64,000 nt of DNA, taken from the NCBI GenBank assembly GCA_025454405.1, contig JALOON010000060.1:47440-111439 (forward strand). The letters are read 5' to 3'. The DNA is from Oscillatoriaceae cyanobacterium Prado104 (GTDB lineage: Bacteria; Cyanobacteriota; Cyanobacteriia; Cyanobacteriales; Microcoleaceae). Below are positions 9,128 through 15,573 of the stretch, in pieces. Position 1 is the stretch's first letter; every line of letters starts with the position of its first letter. The position numbers and the translations under genes were made by a program. A model generated the notes under the pieces. The model ran no database searches. It had not been told where the DNA came from and saw only the letters and a program-made list of their open reading frames with translations.

Positions 9128-9180
9128 ACGGGGTGTTAGCTTGTCACATGGGGGCGATCGCGAGCATCTATTTATGCTAC
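9128..9180. repeat. dispersed repeat C, copy 1
   Basis: GTGTTAGCTTGTCACATGGG, GGCGATCGC, AGCATCTATTTAT and ACCAATT occur here and again at 13204-13260 with about five changes. A further word in this gap, ATCGCACCCCAACGACAATT TTCGACTG (about 9266-9293), also occurs at 8336-8363. Confidence 0.7.
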
Positions 9181-9301
9181 CAATTAGTCCGATCGATTGG
9201 CTCAGGATTTTCACAAGTAACTTTGCGATCGCGCATTAAACAGTGATGCAAACCCACTCGGGAAATCGCACCCCAACGACAATTTTCGACTGCCCATAGC
9301 T

Positions 9302-9971
9302 TTAATTAATAATTTCTCCTTTGTTATTTGCCAACTTCTCACGCCATTTTTGGAGTTCCTCAGGTGTTTGTTTCACCCAATCTGTTACTTCGCCAACGAT
9401 TTTTAATGGTGCTTGGGAGCGATATGAGCGTGTCGGATTGCCCGGAAATTTTTTGTCTGTAACATTCGGGTCATTTTCAAACCCCCCTGTCGGTTCAACG
9501 ATGTAAACACGTTCACGTCCATCGCCTTTTGCTAATGCAGCAGCTAGTCCGGCTCCATTAACAACGGCTGTAAAATAAATGTGATTCATTTTGAGTTCAG
9601 ATTTGTAATTAGAACTGCCCCCTGCTGTCAGCAAATCGCCAACTGACAAATCTGCTTTTGTCCCATGATAAAAAGGTCCTTTGTCAGAAGGTTTATCCTT
9701 AAACGAAGTTGCTAATTCATAATTCTTTTTTGCCTTGTCAGAGTCACCTAAGTCCTCATAGCATTTAGCAATGTTTGAATATAGAGAAGGGAAAGCACTC
9801 TTAACAGAGTCGTCATTCATTTTTAATGCAAACTGCAAAGCCGTTTCGAGCCATTTTAAATTATCGGAAACATTTTTTTGATGTCGGGCTACATAATGAG
9901 CTGAAATAAATTTTTCAAAGTCGTATGTTGCTTCGTTCCAGGCTTGAAGAAATAGTTGGCTTGAATTCCAT
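9302..9971 (-). CDS. TPR-Arr protein: rifampin ADP-ribosyltransferase-type enzyme, probable 5' frameshift
   Basis: The C-terminal 125 residues match Arr enzymes, which inactivate rifampin by transferring ADP-ribose from NAD: GPFYHGTKADLSVGDLLTAG carries the NAD-binding His, HIYFTAVVNGAG the Tyr, and VYIVEPTGGFENDPN and KKFPGNPTRSYRS are diagnostic. Before it lies a TPR-like helical region (SLYSNIAKCYEDLGDSDKAK). The open frame starts at a TTG (9838), but the same frame reads sensibly for about 45 codons further (WNEATYDFEKF, ISAHYVARHQKN). The only ATG with a Shine-Dalgarno (AGGAGA, ATG at 9971) is one frame off, so a single-base indel near 9945-9970 is likely. Arr is a classic integron cassette cargo and an attC-like site lies just upstream. 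Whether this product acts on rifampin is unknown. Confidence 0.8.
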
Positions 9972-10198
9972 AATTATTTTGTCTCCTAATAATCTTAATA
10001 TCGCCGTATTCTAGACAATCGCTAGACAGTAAGTGGCGAGTTGTTAAGTATTGAAACATACAAAAAACTTAGCGAAGGATTCAACTATGAACACAGCCCG
10101 TCAAAACTTGCCAGTCATGCTTCAATCAAGAACTTACGACCACTTAGAAATCTCAACCCGCAGATACCTCATCAGTACACTCTCACCGACAACCAAAG
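9972..10198. other. upstream region of the arr-like gene
   Basis: No gene is seen between the arr start and the attC-like site. The Shine-Dalgarno AGGAGA (minus strand, about 9982-9987) belongs to the ATG at 9971. No promoter could be assigned with confidence. Confidence 0.4.
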
Positions 10199-10289
10199 CC
10201 ACATAACGTTCGTGTTCAGCGGCGGCTACTTCTCTTTGCATCTCACTGACAACCTTCATTCCGTCCGCTGCAACACGATTGTTAGGTGG
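10199..10289 (-). other. integron attC-like site, well formed
   Basis: On the minus strand it opens CCACCTAAC (R'' consensus RYYYAAC), AATCGTGTTGCAGCGG, and closes CCGCTGAACACGAACGTTAT GTGG (R' core GTT). The two arms pair over about 27 positions: CCACCTAAC-AATCGTGTTGCAGCGG against CCACATAAC-GTTCGTGTT-CAGCGG. The first arm has one unpaired G, matching the extrahelical base of attC L'' boxes, and thus sets the orientation to minus. The TAA stop of the minus-strand gene 10282-11127 lies inside the R'' box, as in integron cassettes. Total length is 91 bp. Confidence 0.75.
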
Positions 10290-11127
10290 CTGATAACGAG
10301 TCACTGAAGCCTTCACCACTATCTTGAACTGCTCCCCAAGGAAGATTTGAATACTCTTTCTTGATTTTCTCCAACTCGTCTAGTGTTTGCAGAAAGAACT
10401 GTTGGATTGCTGCTACATGGTCTTCCTTGGAAAGAAAATGTTGCAAACTTTCTTCTCGGAAAATGTTTGACCAAGCCTTTGTGTCATTCAATCCATATCC
10501 TTGCCAATTGTATTGCTTACAAATATCCTTCATCGCTTCAATGATTTCTGCTCGGCGGTTAGAGTTAGGAATTACTTCGAGCATAAGACGGACGGTTGGA
10601 TAATCAGTCAAGCTTGATGTTTTTAACATAAAACCTAAACCACACCACCATCCTCCACTTTGCATCTCAGCAATCATCAAATATCGCCCATGTAATTGTA
10701 TTTGAGTGAGTGCAACATTCTGTTGTTCGTAGCCTTCTTGAGAAGCTATTTTACTCTCAATAAAATCGAAACCCCTAGATAATTTAGACAACGCTTGAGC
10801 CGTAAAATCATAGCGATCGAAAGCAATTTGGCCTTTTTGACAGATAAATCGGCTACGATCGCGCCAGCCTGGAAGTGGCGGCAAAAAATCTTGAGGTGAG
10901 GCTAACTCAATATTGACATCCAATTCCTGCTTAATCTTGGCGATCGCCTGAAAAATTCCTGCTGGTTCAGGATCGAGGCGAATATCAATATCCACAGTTG
11001 ATTGTCGCCAACCGATTAGCAGAGCGCTAGCACCCCCTGTAAAGTAAATACAACCTTGTCCTTGAGCCTGTTTACCCAAAACCTCCATGAGTTGTTCTAT
11101 TTTTTGTGGGTCAACATTCGGGCGCAT
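10282..11127 (-). CDS. nucleotidyltransferase-like protein fused to an unknown C-terminal domain
   Basis: A 281-residue protein. Residues 25-125 match the DUF6036/AbiEii-like nucleotidyltransferase group: IYFTGGASALLIGWRQSTVD IDI has the GG and DxD metal site, and GWRDRSRFI plus FDRYDFTAQALSKLSRG follow. Proteins of this group act as antitoxins or partners in toxin-antitoxin and abortive-infection systems. After about residue 130 the expected short helical end is replaced by about 145 residues of another domain (LHGRYLMIAEMQSGGWWCGL, FMLKTSSLTDYPTVRLMLEV) that I cannot name; its tail QQFFLQTLDELEKIKKEY is helical. It is probably a chimera. Its stop codon lies within the attC-like R'' box, so it looks like a cassette gene. 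Confidence 0.7.
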   Translation of the reverse strand: MRPNVDPQKIEQLMEVLGKQAQGQGCIYFTGGASALLIGWRQSTVDIDIRLDPEPAGIFQAIAKIKQELDVNIELASPQDFLPPLPGWRDRSRFICQKGQIAFDRYDFTAQALSKLSRGFDFIESKIASQEGYEQQNVALTQIQLHGRYLMIAEMQSGGWWCGLGFMLKTSSLTDYPTVRLMLEVIPNSNRRAEIIEAMKDICKQYNWQGYGLNDTKAWSNIFREESLQHFLSKEDHVAAIQQFFLQTLDELEKIKKEYSNLPWGAVQDSGEGFSDSLSAT

Positions 11128-11306
11128 ACTAAATTAGGTTTACCTTAGATATCATGATTTTAACTTTTGTCAGGAGTTCTTGAAACCATAACGCCGCAAA
11201 TCATCGGCACATTGGATCGATGTGAGGCTTAAAGTGACACGATCTTGTCAACTTACTATTGTATCGCAGATGCGGTACAATAATCTACCGTGTAAGAATC
11301 GTATAT

Positions 11307-11885
11307 CTAGGGCTGTCGATCGAAAACAATTTCCTCATATAATTGCTCGATCGGCAAACTTAGATTGACACTTTGAAACTCAACTCGATCGCCCTCCCGA
11401 TAGCTCAAAATCACCCATTCACCAGCATCATTTTTATGATAAATATCGATCGCTATTTCATCCGAACTGACTAAAACATAATCAACCAGATTCGGGTTGC
11501 GGCGATACTTTTCAAACTTCTTCCCTCGATCGTAAGCTTCGGTGCTATCCGATAAAATCTCCACAATTAAGCAGGGATAGGTAATATAAAGATCGTTCTC
11601 GCGATCGCGCTCGTCACAAGTCACGCTTAGATCGGGATAAGTATAGTTAGCCGTATTGAGAATGTTAACCTTTAAATCTGAATTAAAAACAGTGCATCGA
11701 CCGCCCCGCAGATGAGAGCGAATTAACAACAAGAAATTAATTGCGATCGCACTATGATTTTTAGTGCCACCACTCATCGCATAAACCCGACCATCGATTA
11801 GCTCGTGCTTTTCCAGTTGTTGCTCCTCCCAAGCAAAATACTCTTCCGGTGTAAAGTGCCGATCGTTATCTCGTGCTGCTATCAT
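11307..11885 (-). CDS. Uma2-family (DUF820) putative restriction endonuclease
   Basis: A 192-residue member of the Uma2 family, a PD-(D/E)XK nuclease fold that is hugely expanded in cyanobacteria. Visible are FTPEEYFAWEE, HELIDGRVYAMSGGTKNHS, TYPDLSVTCDE (catalytic Asp) and PCLIVEILSDSTEAYDRG (catalytic Glu), then KFEKYRRNPNLVDYVLV. The ATG at 11885 is preferred to the GTG at 11888 because GGAG lies 7 nt before it. The true role of Uma2 proteins is not established. It stands alone between two toxin-antitoxin-type genes. Confidence 0.9.
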   Translation of the reverse strand: MIAARDNDRHFTPEEYFAWEEQQLEKHELIDGRVYAMSGGTKNHSAIAINFLLLIRSHLRGGRCTVFNSDLKVNILNTANYTYPDLSVTCDERDRENDLYITYPCLIVEILSDSTEAYDRGKKFEKYRRNPNLVDYVLVSSDEIAIDIYHKNDAGEWVILSYREGDRVEFQSVNLSLPIEQLYEEIVFDRQP

Positions 11886-11888
11886 CAC

Positions 11889-12050
11889 AATACTCCATTA
11901 ATCAAAAGTTAATAATACCAACTCACAGCTCAAAAAAAAGTGACAAGCTCCTGTAAGCTTACGTAAATTACCTCGATCGATTCGATCTCGGTTGGGCTCC
12001 TGATAGCCCTCGAACGATCGTATTATCAAAGTTCTCATCAACAAGCAGTT
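11889..12050. repeat. intergenic with partial dispersed repeat B (11936-11982)
   Basis: The words GTGACAAGCTCCTGTAAGCT and TACGTAAATTACCTCGATCG correspond to the second half of repeat B. No gene is seen. Confidence 0.55.
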
Positions 12051-12389
12051 TTAACATACTTCTTGTTCAGAAGAGCGGGCAAGCAGTCGATCGCGCAAAC
12101 CTTGTGGATCGAATCTTGATTGGTTAATGGCGCGAATCTCTTGTGCTTGCTGTCGTCGTTGCTGCAAGTAGGATTCTACTTCGGATTGGTGTCTGAGATA
12201 AAAGGCGATCGTGGCATAAACATCAACTAGATTTAGCGATGGATACCGATACACAATCTCCTCTGCTGTCGCGCCTTGATTAAAAACAGCAACAACAGTA
12301 TCCAATGTGACACGAGTTTTTCCAATAAGAATCACACCATCTTCATTAGCTTGCAGTGGAACAGACTCAGCCACAATTGCCAGTGTCAT
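12051..12389 (-). CDS. DUF433-family antitoxin, without a recognisable toxin gene
   Basis: A 112-residue protein with the DUF433 helix-turn-helix (IGKTRVTLDTVVAVFNQGAT AEEIVYRYPSLNLVDVYATI) and a C-terminal glutamine/arginine-rich helix. DUF433 proteins are usually encoded next to a PIN-like DUF5615 toxin (VapB45/VapC45 type); none follows here, so it may be an orphan left after loss of the toxin. The ATG at 12389 has GGAG 6 nt upstream; a TTG four codons earlier is less likely. Confidence 0.85.
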   Translation of the reverse strand: MTLAIVAESVPLQANEDGVILIGKTRVTLDTVVAVFNQGATAEEIVYRYPSLNLVDVYATIAFYLRHQSEVESYLQQRRQQAQEIRAINQSRFDPQGLRDRLLARSSEQEVC

Positions 12390-12430
12390 AACAATCTCCA
12401 ATTCGCTGATTTGATGGTAGCAGATCTTCA

Positions 12431-12513
12431 GCTTGTTGTCTGTTTTAATTCAAAAAATAAACCACCCCGATCGCCCTGTCGTTATAAACTTACGTAAATT
12501 AGCTCGATCGATT
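12431..12513. repeat. dispersed repeat B, copy 3
   Basis: GCTTGTTGTCTG, AATAAACCACCCCGATCGCC and TTATAAACTTACGTAAATTA match 7381-7484, but a 25-bp internal part (GGTGAGAAAAAGTGACGCGA and following) is missing. Confidence 0.75.
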
Positions 12514-12535
12514 TGAGATTTACGATCCTCATTTA

Positions 12536-12955
12536 TTAAACCTTTTTGGGGGAAACTTCAAATTCAGAACGCGCACGAAAAAAACAGACCTCAAACTCAA
12601 AGAAGAAATTAGCCTGTCCTAAAATCAAAGGCACATTGGTTGCTTGTGTCCAGGCAAATGCCAGGTTAACTGCTGGGAATGAACTGACTCGAGCATCAAC
12701 AACGACTGCGCGAGCTTCAAATCGAGCTAAGTTTCCTGCCAATACAACTGAGAGTGTCTCGTTGTCCCAGATTAAACCCAGTTGTAGTCCTAACTCGTAT
12801 GGCAAAACATTAACACTTGCACCTGTATCTAGTAAGCCTTCAGCATTCAAGGATTGACCGTTCAGACTAAGCGTCAAAGGCAGATACGGCATTCGATCGA
12901 CCATGCCAAGACTGCTGTCAATAATTTTGTAGGAAAATTTCTGAGCGTCAACCAT
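12536..12955 (-). CDS. retropepsin-like aspartic protease (single-domain)
   Basis: A 139-residue protein with the aspartic protease motif AEGLLDTGASVNVLPYELG (active-site DTG) and the later PLILGQANFFFEFEV segment. Single-domain retropepsin-like proteases are common in cyanobacteria, would act as homodimers, and have no known substrate here. The gene overlaps the upstream 72-residue gene by 8 bp, so the two are translated together. Fixed pairs of this type resemble toxin-antitoxin modules, but that is only a suggestion. Confidence 0.85.
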   Translation of the reverse strand: MVDAQKFSYKIIDSSLGMVDRMPYLPLTLSLNGQSLNAEGLLDTGASVNVLPYELGLQLGLIWDNETLSVVLAGNLARFEARAVVVDARVSSFPAVNLAFAWTQATNVPLILGQANFFFEFEVCFFRARSEFEVSPKKV

Positions 12956-13166
12956 TTTGTTCTTGTTGTTTTGTCGCCAGAAGATTCATTAAAACATTGG
13001 CAGCCTCAGAGCAATTGTAGGGCGACCACACAGGATACTCTTGGTTTGCAACAAAGAAATTTGCATCCTCTTCTTTGACAAGTTCTGTTGCAAGAAACTG
13101 CATCAGCCGAAGCTTGTCAATTTTTGAAAGCTCTTGGATTTGTGACATGAGTTGGGCCAATGGCAT
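12948..13166 (-). CDS. small conserved protein paired with the retropepsin-like gene
   Basis: A 72-residue protein, MPLAQLMSQIQELSKIDKLR followed by LMQFLATELVKEE and YPVWSPYNCSEAANVLMNLL. The helical N-terminal half resembles small proteins that come before PIN, RelE or aspartic-protease genes in cyanobacteria. No catalytic motif is seen. The 8-bp overlap with the protease gene indicates a bicistronic unit. Confidence 0.7.
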   Translation of the reverse strand: MPLAQLMSQIQELSKIDKLRLMQFLATELVKEEDANFFVANQEYPVWSPYNCSEAANVLMNLLATKQQEQNG

Positions 13167-13368
13167 TTGAGCATCTCCTTGTCTGAGGATAGGTGAAAGT
13201 ATTGGGGGTGTTAGCTTGTCGCATGGGGGCGATCGCTAGTATCTATTTATTTTACCAATTCTGCATATTCTTGCAGGGTGGCTGGGTGAAATTCGTATTT
13301 CATTTTCCTGGCAATTAAGGTATAACTTATAATTGTATCGCAGATATCCCAGGCTTGAAACCGTCACT
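13167..13368. repeat. intergenic with repeat A tail and dispersed repeat C, copy 2
   Basis: At 13168-13192 the words TTTGAGCATCTCCTTGTCTG AGGAT repeat the tail of family A (3957-3981). At 13204-13260 lies the second copy of repeat C. The two family A tails at 3957 and 13168 bracket the accessory block. Confidence 0.65.
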
Positions 13369-13944
13369 TCAGCGCGGTGAGTGTGTCAACAGTGCAATAA
13401 CAAAATATGTCACCGAAGTAATAACACACAGGGGAAACAGAATAATCAGCAGCCAGGGTAATGTTGCAGCAGAGTGAAAAGTGGAACCCATATCTAGCCC
13501 AAACAAGTAACAAGTGCCAACCCCCCCTTCGTTTAAAGAACATTGAGCTTGCTCGGATAAATACGCCACAAAAACAATTCCGGCAATCAGAGGAGCAAAG
13601 CAGATGTACCAAACGCTGAAAAACCCAATTAAGGCACGAGACCAACCTCGAAAGCTTTTGTGTATCGACACTAGCAATCCAACAAACAGTCCAATACTCA
13701 AAATCGGGATTTGGAACATACTCAGCACGGGGAAATACCACGTCCAATCCACCAAATTTTTGATAGTTTGACCAATATTGAGACCATTCACAAGGCAGAT
13801 CTTTGCTGTTTTACCTATCATTTGGCAGCCTGAAAAGTTACCAAGTCCAACTAATAAGGTTGCAAATATAATAGGTAGTAGCAGGCTAACTAACAGGAAT
13901 GCAATCAGCCATTGTCGTTGAGATCTGCCCAGAGAGAAACCCAT
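13369..13944 (-). CDS. integral membrane protein, unknown function
   Basis: A 191-residue protein with four or five hydrophobic helices: WLIAFLLVSLLLPIIFATLL, YFPVLSMFQIPILSIGLFVG, WYICFAPLIAGIVFVAYL and PWLLIILFPLCVITSVTYFV. Cysteines occur in pairs of short loops facing one side (GCQMIGKTAKICLVNG and CSLNEGGVGTCY), which may form disulphides outside the membrane. No family is recognised. It is the first gene outside the repeat-rich block and has no obvious operon partner. Confidence 0.6.
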   Translation of the reverse strand: MGFSLGRSQRQWLIAFLLVSLLLPIIFATLLVGLGNFSGCQMIGKTAKICLVNGLNIGQTIKNLVDWTWYFPVLSMFQIPILSIGLFVGLLVSIHKSFRGWSRALIGFFSVWYICFAPLIAGIVFVAYLSEQAQCSLNEGGVGTCYLFGLDMGSTFHSAATLPWLLIILFPLCVITSVTYFVIALLTHSPR

Positions 13945-14261
13945 AGACTCAGAATTATCGCAAATATTAATACATTAATATGATAACAGACTTCGGTTTC
14001 ATGCAAAGTGTTACAGACGATCGGGCTTGTACGAGACTGATGATTTAAACCGCAGATAACGCAAAGGAAACTCCAGAAAGAGGAGAGAAATCGATTCATG
14101 CGCAGTGCAAATACTCTCTCTTCTCTCTCTGCGCCCTCTGCGCCCTCTGCGGTTCAATCCTCTTTTGTAAATTCTTATTACAACTTACTTAACACCAGGA
14201 ACTAAATCTCTATTACCGCTGACTATAATTAGGTAAAAAATAATGTAGTAGGGGAAATTCC
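13945..14261. repeat. intergenic with dispersed CTCTGCGCCCTCTGCGGTT repeat
   Basis: No gene is supported. At 14110-14160 lies the word CTCTCTGCGCCCTCTGCG followed by another CCCTCTGCGGTTCAAT, a dispersed cyanobacterial repeat that also occurs at 46302-46323 and 55370-55395. The AT-rich stretch before 14262 presumably holds the promoter of the VWA gene. Confidence 0.5.
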
Positions 14262-15371
14262 ATGAAAAAACTAACTCGAAAATTATTCGCTACAGCATTA
14301 ACCCTAAACATCCTGTGTTTCCCCACAGCAGCTTTCGCCAAAGCAAAAATTCAAATCGCCATCCTGTTAGATTCCAGCAATAGCATGGATGGACTCATCG
14401 ACCAAACCCGCACTCAACTTTGGCAAATTGTTAATTATTTATCTAAAGTAACCAAAAATGGCGAAGTTCCAGAATTAGAAGTTGCCCTCTACCATTACGG
14501 TAACGACACTTTACCATCCTCAGAAGGTTTTGTCAGATTGTTAACTGGATTTACTCCCGAATTAGATTTAGTTTCCGAAAAGCTATTTAGTATCAGAACT
14601 AACGGCGGACAAGAATATGCTGGCTGGGTGATTCGATCGGCCGTGCAAGAATTAAATTGGAGTAAAAATCCCGGAGATTTTCGCGTTATCTTTATTGCAG
14701 GTAACGAACCCTTCGATCAAGGCCCGAGAGTTTGGAGTCAAGCTGTCAATCTTGCCGTTAAAGGAGATACTCTTGTTAATACCATTTACTGCGGTTCCGC
14801 TGAAAGTCAGGAGAGACAACTTTGGGCATCAGGCGCTAGTTTGGGAAAAGGCAGCAGTTTCAATATCAATCAAGACCAAAAAATTGCAGTAATTGAATCT
14901 CCTTACGACAGCGAAATTGCTAGTTGGAATGCTAAACTCAATCAAACCTACATTCCCTACGGTAGAGAAGGCAGAATCGGACAACAACGTCAAGTTGCTG
15001 AAGATAGTAATGCTGGCGCAAATTTGGCTGCGCGCAGTAACTCCAAAGCTTCTGAATACTACGATAATGCTTCTTGGGATTTGATCGATGCTCTCGACAA
15101 CGGTAAAGTAACCCTTGAAGCAATACCAGATGATGCTTTACCGGAAGTTATGCGCGGGATGACGCTAACAGAAAAGAGAGCGTATGTAGCTGCGAAAAAA
15201 ACTGAAAGACAGGCGATTCAAAGGAAGATTCGCGAATTATCTCAAAAGCGCGACGAATATATCGATCGCCAGCGCAAAACCAGTACCGACAAAGGTGAAA
15301 ATACGGTCGATCGCGTTATAATTCAAAGCCTCCGCCAACAATTAGCAGCTAAAGGATTCAAACTGAATTAA
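14262..15371 (+). CDS. secreted von Willebrand factor type A domain protein
   Basis: A 369-residue protein. Residues 1-26 form a Sec signal peptide (LFATALTLNILCFPTAAFAK AK, AxA site). The VWA domain follows at once: IAILLDSSNSMDGLI has the DxSxS MIDAS metal site, NGGQEYAGWVI the conserved Thr/Gly loop region, and DFRVIFIAGNEPF the second Asp region. From about residue 290 the chain is a charged helix (LTEKRAYVAAKKTERQAIQR). Such proteins bind ligands via a divalent metal in the periplasm or envelope; the partner is unknown. Start codon is ATG after GGGG at the usual distance. A strong hairpin follows the gene. Confidence 0.85.
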   Translation: MKKLTRKLFATALTLNILCFPTAAFAKAKIQIAILLDSSNSMDGLIDQTRTQLWQIVNYLSKVTKNGEVPELEVALYHYGNDTLPSSEGFVRLLTGFTPELDLVSEKLFSIRTNGGQEYAGWVIRSAVQELNWSKNPGDFRVIFIAGNEPFDQGPRVWSQAVNLAVKGDTLVNTIYCGSAESQERQLWASGASLGKGSSFNINQDQKIAVIESPYDSEIASWNAKLNQTYIPYGREGRIGQQRQVAEDSNAGANLAARSNSKASEYYDNASWDLIDALDNGKVTLEAIPDDALPEVMRGMTLTEKRAYVAAKKTERQAIQRKIRELSQKRDEYIDRQRKTSTDKGENTVDRVIIQSLRQQLAAKGFKLN

Positions 15372-15383
15372 ACATAGGTACAG

Positions 15384-15416
15384 AGAAACCCGGTTTCTTA
15401 AAGAAACCGGGTTTCT
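15384..15416 (+). terminator. terminator hairpin after the VWA gene
   Basis: Near-perfect palindrome AGAAACCCGGTTTCTT / AAGAAACCGGGTTTCT, 13 bp past the stop. The T-run is short, but the same AACCCGGTTTCTT core is used at 3916-3948. Confidence 0.65.
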
Positions 15417-15573
15417 GGGGTGCGCTTCATCAACTTGAAATCTGCTTTAACTGTCAAACGATTTTCGATTTTCGATTGGGGATTTTCGATTTTTGATTTC
15501 CGATTTTTAACTGTCAACTAAGAGGGCGGGCACGGGGGCAGGGCCCCTACCTGTCAACTGTCAACTGCTATAA
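15417..15573. repeat. short intergenic with GATTTTCGATT-type repeats
   Basis: Low-complexity direct repeats CGATTTTCGATT / GGGGATTTTCGATTTTTGAT and AACTGTCAACT lie between the two convergent genes. The same words occur at 60225-60250 and 62805-62840. Confidence 0.5.

Noticed and set aside
10134..10319. A 61-codon minus-strand reading across the attC-like site
   Set aside because: It is made of the palindrome itself and has no protein features or ribosome-binding site.
11180..11225. GCGTTATGG with nearby small hairpin as another attC remnant
   Set aside because: No matching R'' box or pairing second arm could be found.
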